Of a DNA stretch of 64,000 bases, positions 61,829 to 64,000 are shown piece by piece (positions within the stretch are counted from its first letter, which is position 1; every line of letters starts with the position of its first letter). Below the pieces are notes generated by a model. That model was not told the DNA's origin. It made no database searches and saw only the letters and a list, made by a program, of their open reading frames with translations. Where the stretch lies: the NCBI RefSeq assembly GCF_003663945.1, contig NZ_RCCH01000006.1, positions 225,712 through 289,711 of the forward strand, written 5' to 3'. The DNA is from Lacinutrix venerupis. GTDB taxonomy: Bacteria > Bacteroidota > Bacteroidia > Flavobacteriales > Flavobacteriaceae. A program made the translations under genes and the position numbers.

Positions 61829-64000
61829 TTATTTAGTACCTAAATATAATGGTCCTGTAATTGGATCTGCTCCGCTATCTCTTAAAGTTACTACATAGTA
61901 ATATGTTCCATTTGGTAACTTATCTGCCGATCCAACAGATTGTTTAATAGCTTGACCACTCCAATCATTTTTATAATCTTTAACATCGTAAACTATAGCA
62001 CCATAGCGGTTAAATATTTGTAAATCTATAATGAATCCACATTTTAAGTTTCCTTGAACAAAGAAGAAATCATTATGCCCATCTCCATTTGGTGTTACAG
62101 CTTTAGATATAGTATAACCTTCAGTTCCACATGGTTGTACACTACATTCGTCATTAATGTTTAATGTTAATCTTGTTGTAGCAATACAATCGCTACTTGA
62201 AACAGAGTAATTAAATATATAATCACCAAGTTCTAAATCTACAGGATCAAAAGTACCATCGTAATCAACAATAACGTCTCCTTGTTCTACAACCCATTCA
62301 CCAGTATCGTCAATACCTTCTGCTAAATAATCAAATAAATTAACAATACCATCAGTATTACAGTGCTCCGCATCAATATCTGTTACAAAGTCTTCACTAA
62401 TAACATTTACTATATGAGTATACACGCTTGAGTTATTACAACTATCTGTAGCTGTCCATTCCCAAATAATTTGATAATCTTCACCATTTCCAAGATTATT
62501 ATTAGTTTCTGTGAAGTCGATAACAACATCTATGTTAGAACACTCATCAGAAAATTGTAAAGTTGGAGGTGCAGGAATTTCAGAACAAATAACGTAAGAT
62601 TCTGGTTCAATATTAGTTAATAAAACAGGAGCACTAGTATCTTCAATTGTTAAAGTTGCAACTAGAGTAGATGTATTTCCACAATCGTCGGCAACTGTAT
62701 AAGTTACTTCTATAGTTCCTCCAGAACCACAATCTGATACTAAATTAACAAAATTGTAATCTGAAGTTACAGTATTTACACTGTCAACATCACAATCATC
62801 AACACCACATGATATTAATGTATTAATATTTGCTGTGTTCCATTCGTCTGCTAATGTTTGATTTTCACTACCGTTACACTCTAAAGTAGTGTCTGTAACA
62901 GCACAGTTAGATAAGTCTGGTCCAGTAGTATCTTCAAGAGTAAGTTTTACAGTAATAGTTGCTTCGTTACCACAATCATCAGCTACCGTATAAGTGATAG
63001 GCAATGATCCACCAAGACCACAAGCGTTAGTAGTATTGTAGTTATTAAAGTTGTAATTAGAAGTTACAGTAAAAGTACTATCATTATCACAATCATCACC
63101 AGGACAAGATTGTAGCGCTAAAATATTAGCAGCATCCCAATCAGCAGCAATCGTTTCATTTAAAGTACCATTACACTCAATAGTTTCATCAACCACATCT
63201 GTACAAATAGTAACATCTGGAGGTGTAGTATCTTCAAGAGTAAGTGTTACCGTGATAGTAGCTTCGTTACCACAATCATCAGCTACCGTATAAGTGATAG
63301 GTAATGATCCACCAAGACCGCAAGCGTTAGTAGTGTTGTAGTTATTAAAGTTGTAATTAGAAGTTACAGTAAAAGTACTATCATTATCACAATCATCACC
63401 AGGACAAGATTGTAGTGCTAAAATATTAGCAGCATCCCAATCAGCAGCAATCGTTTCATTTAAAGTACCATTACACTCAATAGTTTCATCAACCACATCT
63501 GTACAAATAGTAACATCTGGAGGTGTAGAATCTTCAAGTGTAAGTGTTACCGTGATAGTTGCTTCGTTACCACAATCATCAGCTACGGTATAAGTAACAG
63601 TAATCGTACCACCAAGTCCACAAGTAGAGACAAGATTAGCAAATGCATAATCTGAAGTGACATTAAAAGTAGCATCGGTATCGCAGCTATCTGTACCACA
63701 AGATTGTAATGCTAAAATATTAGCAGCATTCCAATCGTTAGCGATTGTTTCATTATTAGTACCATCACATTCCATAGTTTGATCGGTTACAGAACAAGCC
63801 GTAAGGTCAGGTCCAACAGAATCTTCAAGTGTAAGTGTAGCAGTAACAGACTCTGCATTACCACAATCATCTGTAGCAGTGTATACAACAGTAATAGTAC
63901 CACCTGCACCACAAGTAGAAGTAAGGTTTGTAAAGTTGTAATCTGAAGTAATTGTAACATTAATATCATCAGCACAAGCTTGAAGTTCAGCAATGTTAGC
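61829..64000 (-). CDS. large gliding-type adhesin with HYR-like repeats and T9SS type B sorting domain (5' end outside window)
   Basis: C-terminal 723 residues of a larger surface protein; the frame is open to the window edge, so the start is beyond it (an internal ATG at 63775 is not the start). It is built of about 100-residue repeats with the core CGxGGT(I/L)xxTYTVADDCGN and TLEDTTPPDVTIC, resembling HYR/Ig-like adhesin units. One pair of repeats is nearly identical in DNA. The end (ISKAVTPNGDGHNDFFFV, then IFNRYGAIVYDVKDYKNDW and LPNGTYYYVVTL) is the gliding-motility C-terminal/T9SS type B sorting domain. Transcribed before PorP/SprF and OmpA genes, it is probably an SprB-like adhesin. 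Confidence 0.9.
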   Translation of the reverse strand, partial: ANIAELQACADDINVTITSDYNFTNLTSTCGAGGTITVVYTATDDCGNAESVTATLTLEDSVGPDLTACSVTDQTMECDGTNNETIANDWNAANILALQSCGTDSCDTDATFNVTSDYAFANLVSTCGLGGTITVTYTVADDCGNEATITVTLTLEDSTPPDVTICTDVVDETIECNGTLNETIAADWDAANILALQSCPGDDCDNDSTFTVTSNYNFNNYNTTNACGLGGSLPITYTVADDCGNEATITVTLTLEDTTPPDVTICTDVVDETIECNGTLNETIAADWDAANILALQSCPGDDCDNDSTFTVTSNYNFNNYNTTNACGLGGSLPITYTVADDCGNEATITVKLTLEDTTGPDLSNCAVTDTTLECNGSENQTLADEWNTANINTLISCGVDDCDVDSVNTVTSDYNFVNLVSDCGSGGTIEVTYTVADDCGNTSTLVATLTIEDTSAPVLLTNIEPESYVICSEIPAPPTLQFSDECSNIDVVIDFTETNNNLGNGEDYQIIWEWTATDSCNNSSVYTHIVNVISEDFVTDIDAEHCNTDGIVNLFDYLAEGIDDTGEWVVEQGDVIVDYDGTFDPVDLELGDYIFNYSVSSSDCIATTRLTLNINDECSVQPCGTEGYTISKAVTPNGDGHNDFFFVQGNLKCGFIIDLQIFNRYGAIVYDVKDYKNDWSGQAIKQSVGSADKLPNGTYYYVVTLRDSGADPITGPLYLGTK
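62935..63534. repeat. two 300-bp tandem repeats in the adhesin gene
   Basis: The 300-bp units 62935-63234 and 63235-63534 are nearly identical with an exact 300-base offset (100 codons); only a few scattered substitutions were seen. Flanking units at both sides are diverged versions of the same module. Confidence 0.88.

Noticed and set aside
63787..63993. 68-codon Leu-rich minus-strand frame near the right edge
   Set aside because: It is out of frame with the adhesin, which reads in frame through this stretch to the window end.
1..64000. Mobile elements, tRNA or rRNA genes, defence islands
   Set aside because: No transposase, integrase, terminal repeats, tRNA-like cloverleaf or rRNA sequence was recognised. 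The only repeats are coding tandem arrays and the small REP-like patch.

Overview
The window reads as chromosome from a marine member of the Flavobacteriaceae (Bacteroidota). The evidence is AT-rich DNA, many secreted proteins ending in type IX secretion (T9SS) sorting domains, a PorP/SprF plus gliding-type (CHU_C) adhesin cluster, SusC/SusD glycan uptake, LytTR and TPR-histidine-kinase signalling, and promoters of the Bacteroidota type (TTG / TAnnTTTG). No rRNA, tRNA, CRISPR array, insertion sequence or prophage was seen.

Layout. 0-13 kb is mostly housekeeping: a TPR sensor kinase, three small secreted proteins, priA, a LytTR response regulator, the rpsF-rpsR-rplI ribosomal operon, a glycerophosphodiesterase-like lipoprotein, a small conserved protein, a patch of REP-like palindromes, and hisS. 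12.3-25.8 kb holds three minus-strand T9SS cargo proteins. One is a 2126-residue multi-module protein whose C-terminal module is duplicated in the neighbouring small protein. Another is a 1922-residue M14 carboxypeptidase carrying 13 near-identical 28-residue repeats. 26-36 kb holds an unrecognised, possibly nuclease-like protein, a YjiK/SdiA-regulated-type propeller, a FUSC membrane protein whose full reading frame has no ATG/GTG/TTG start, an FMN glutamate-synthase-like protein, a TonB-dependent receptor and NhaA.

36-41.7 kb is the most coherent regulatory unit. A soluble NtrB-like kinase and a sigma-54 activator with an intact GAFTGA loop are followed at once by inverted repeats, a textbook sigma-54 promoter (GG-N10-GC) and a plus-strand operon. 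The operon encodes two unannotated microproteins (54 and 45 residues), glutamate dehydrogenase, a GreA/Rnk-like factor and two small possibly paralogous proteins, and ends at a strong terminator. The activator probably controls this operon.

41.8-55.6 kb is a laminarin-type (beta-1,3-glucan) utilization locus: a propeller/LuxR hybrid sensor-regulator, SusC, SusD, a surface glycan-binding lipoprotein with a duplicated C-terminal module, a GH16 endo-glucanase lipoprotein and a GH3 beta-glucosidase, closed by a terminator. 55.7-64 kb holds a GAF sensor kinase, pdxH, a CAP-domain lipoprotein, and a minus-strand T9SS operon of a large adhesin (cut by the window edge), PorP/SprF and an OmpA-family protein.
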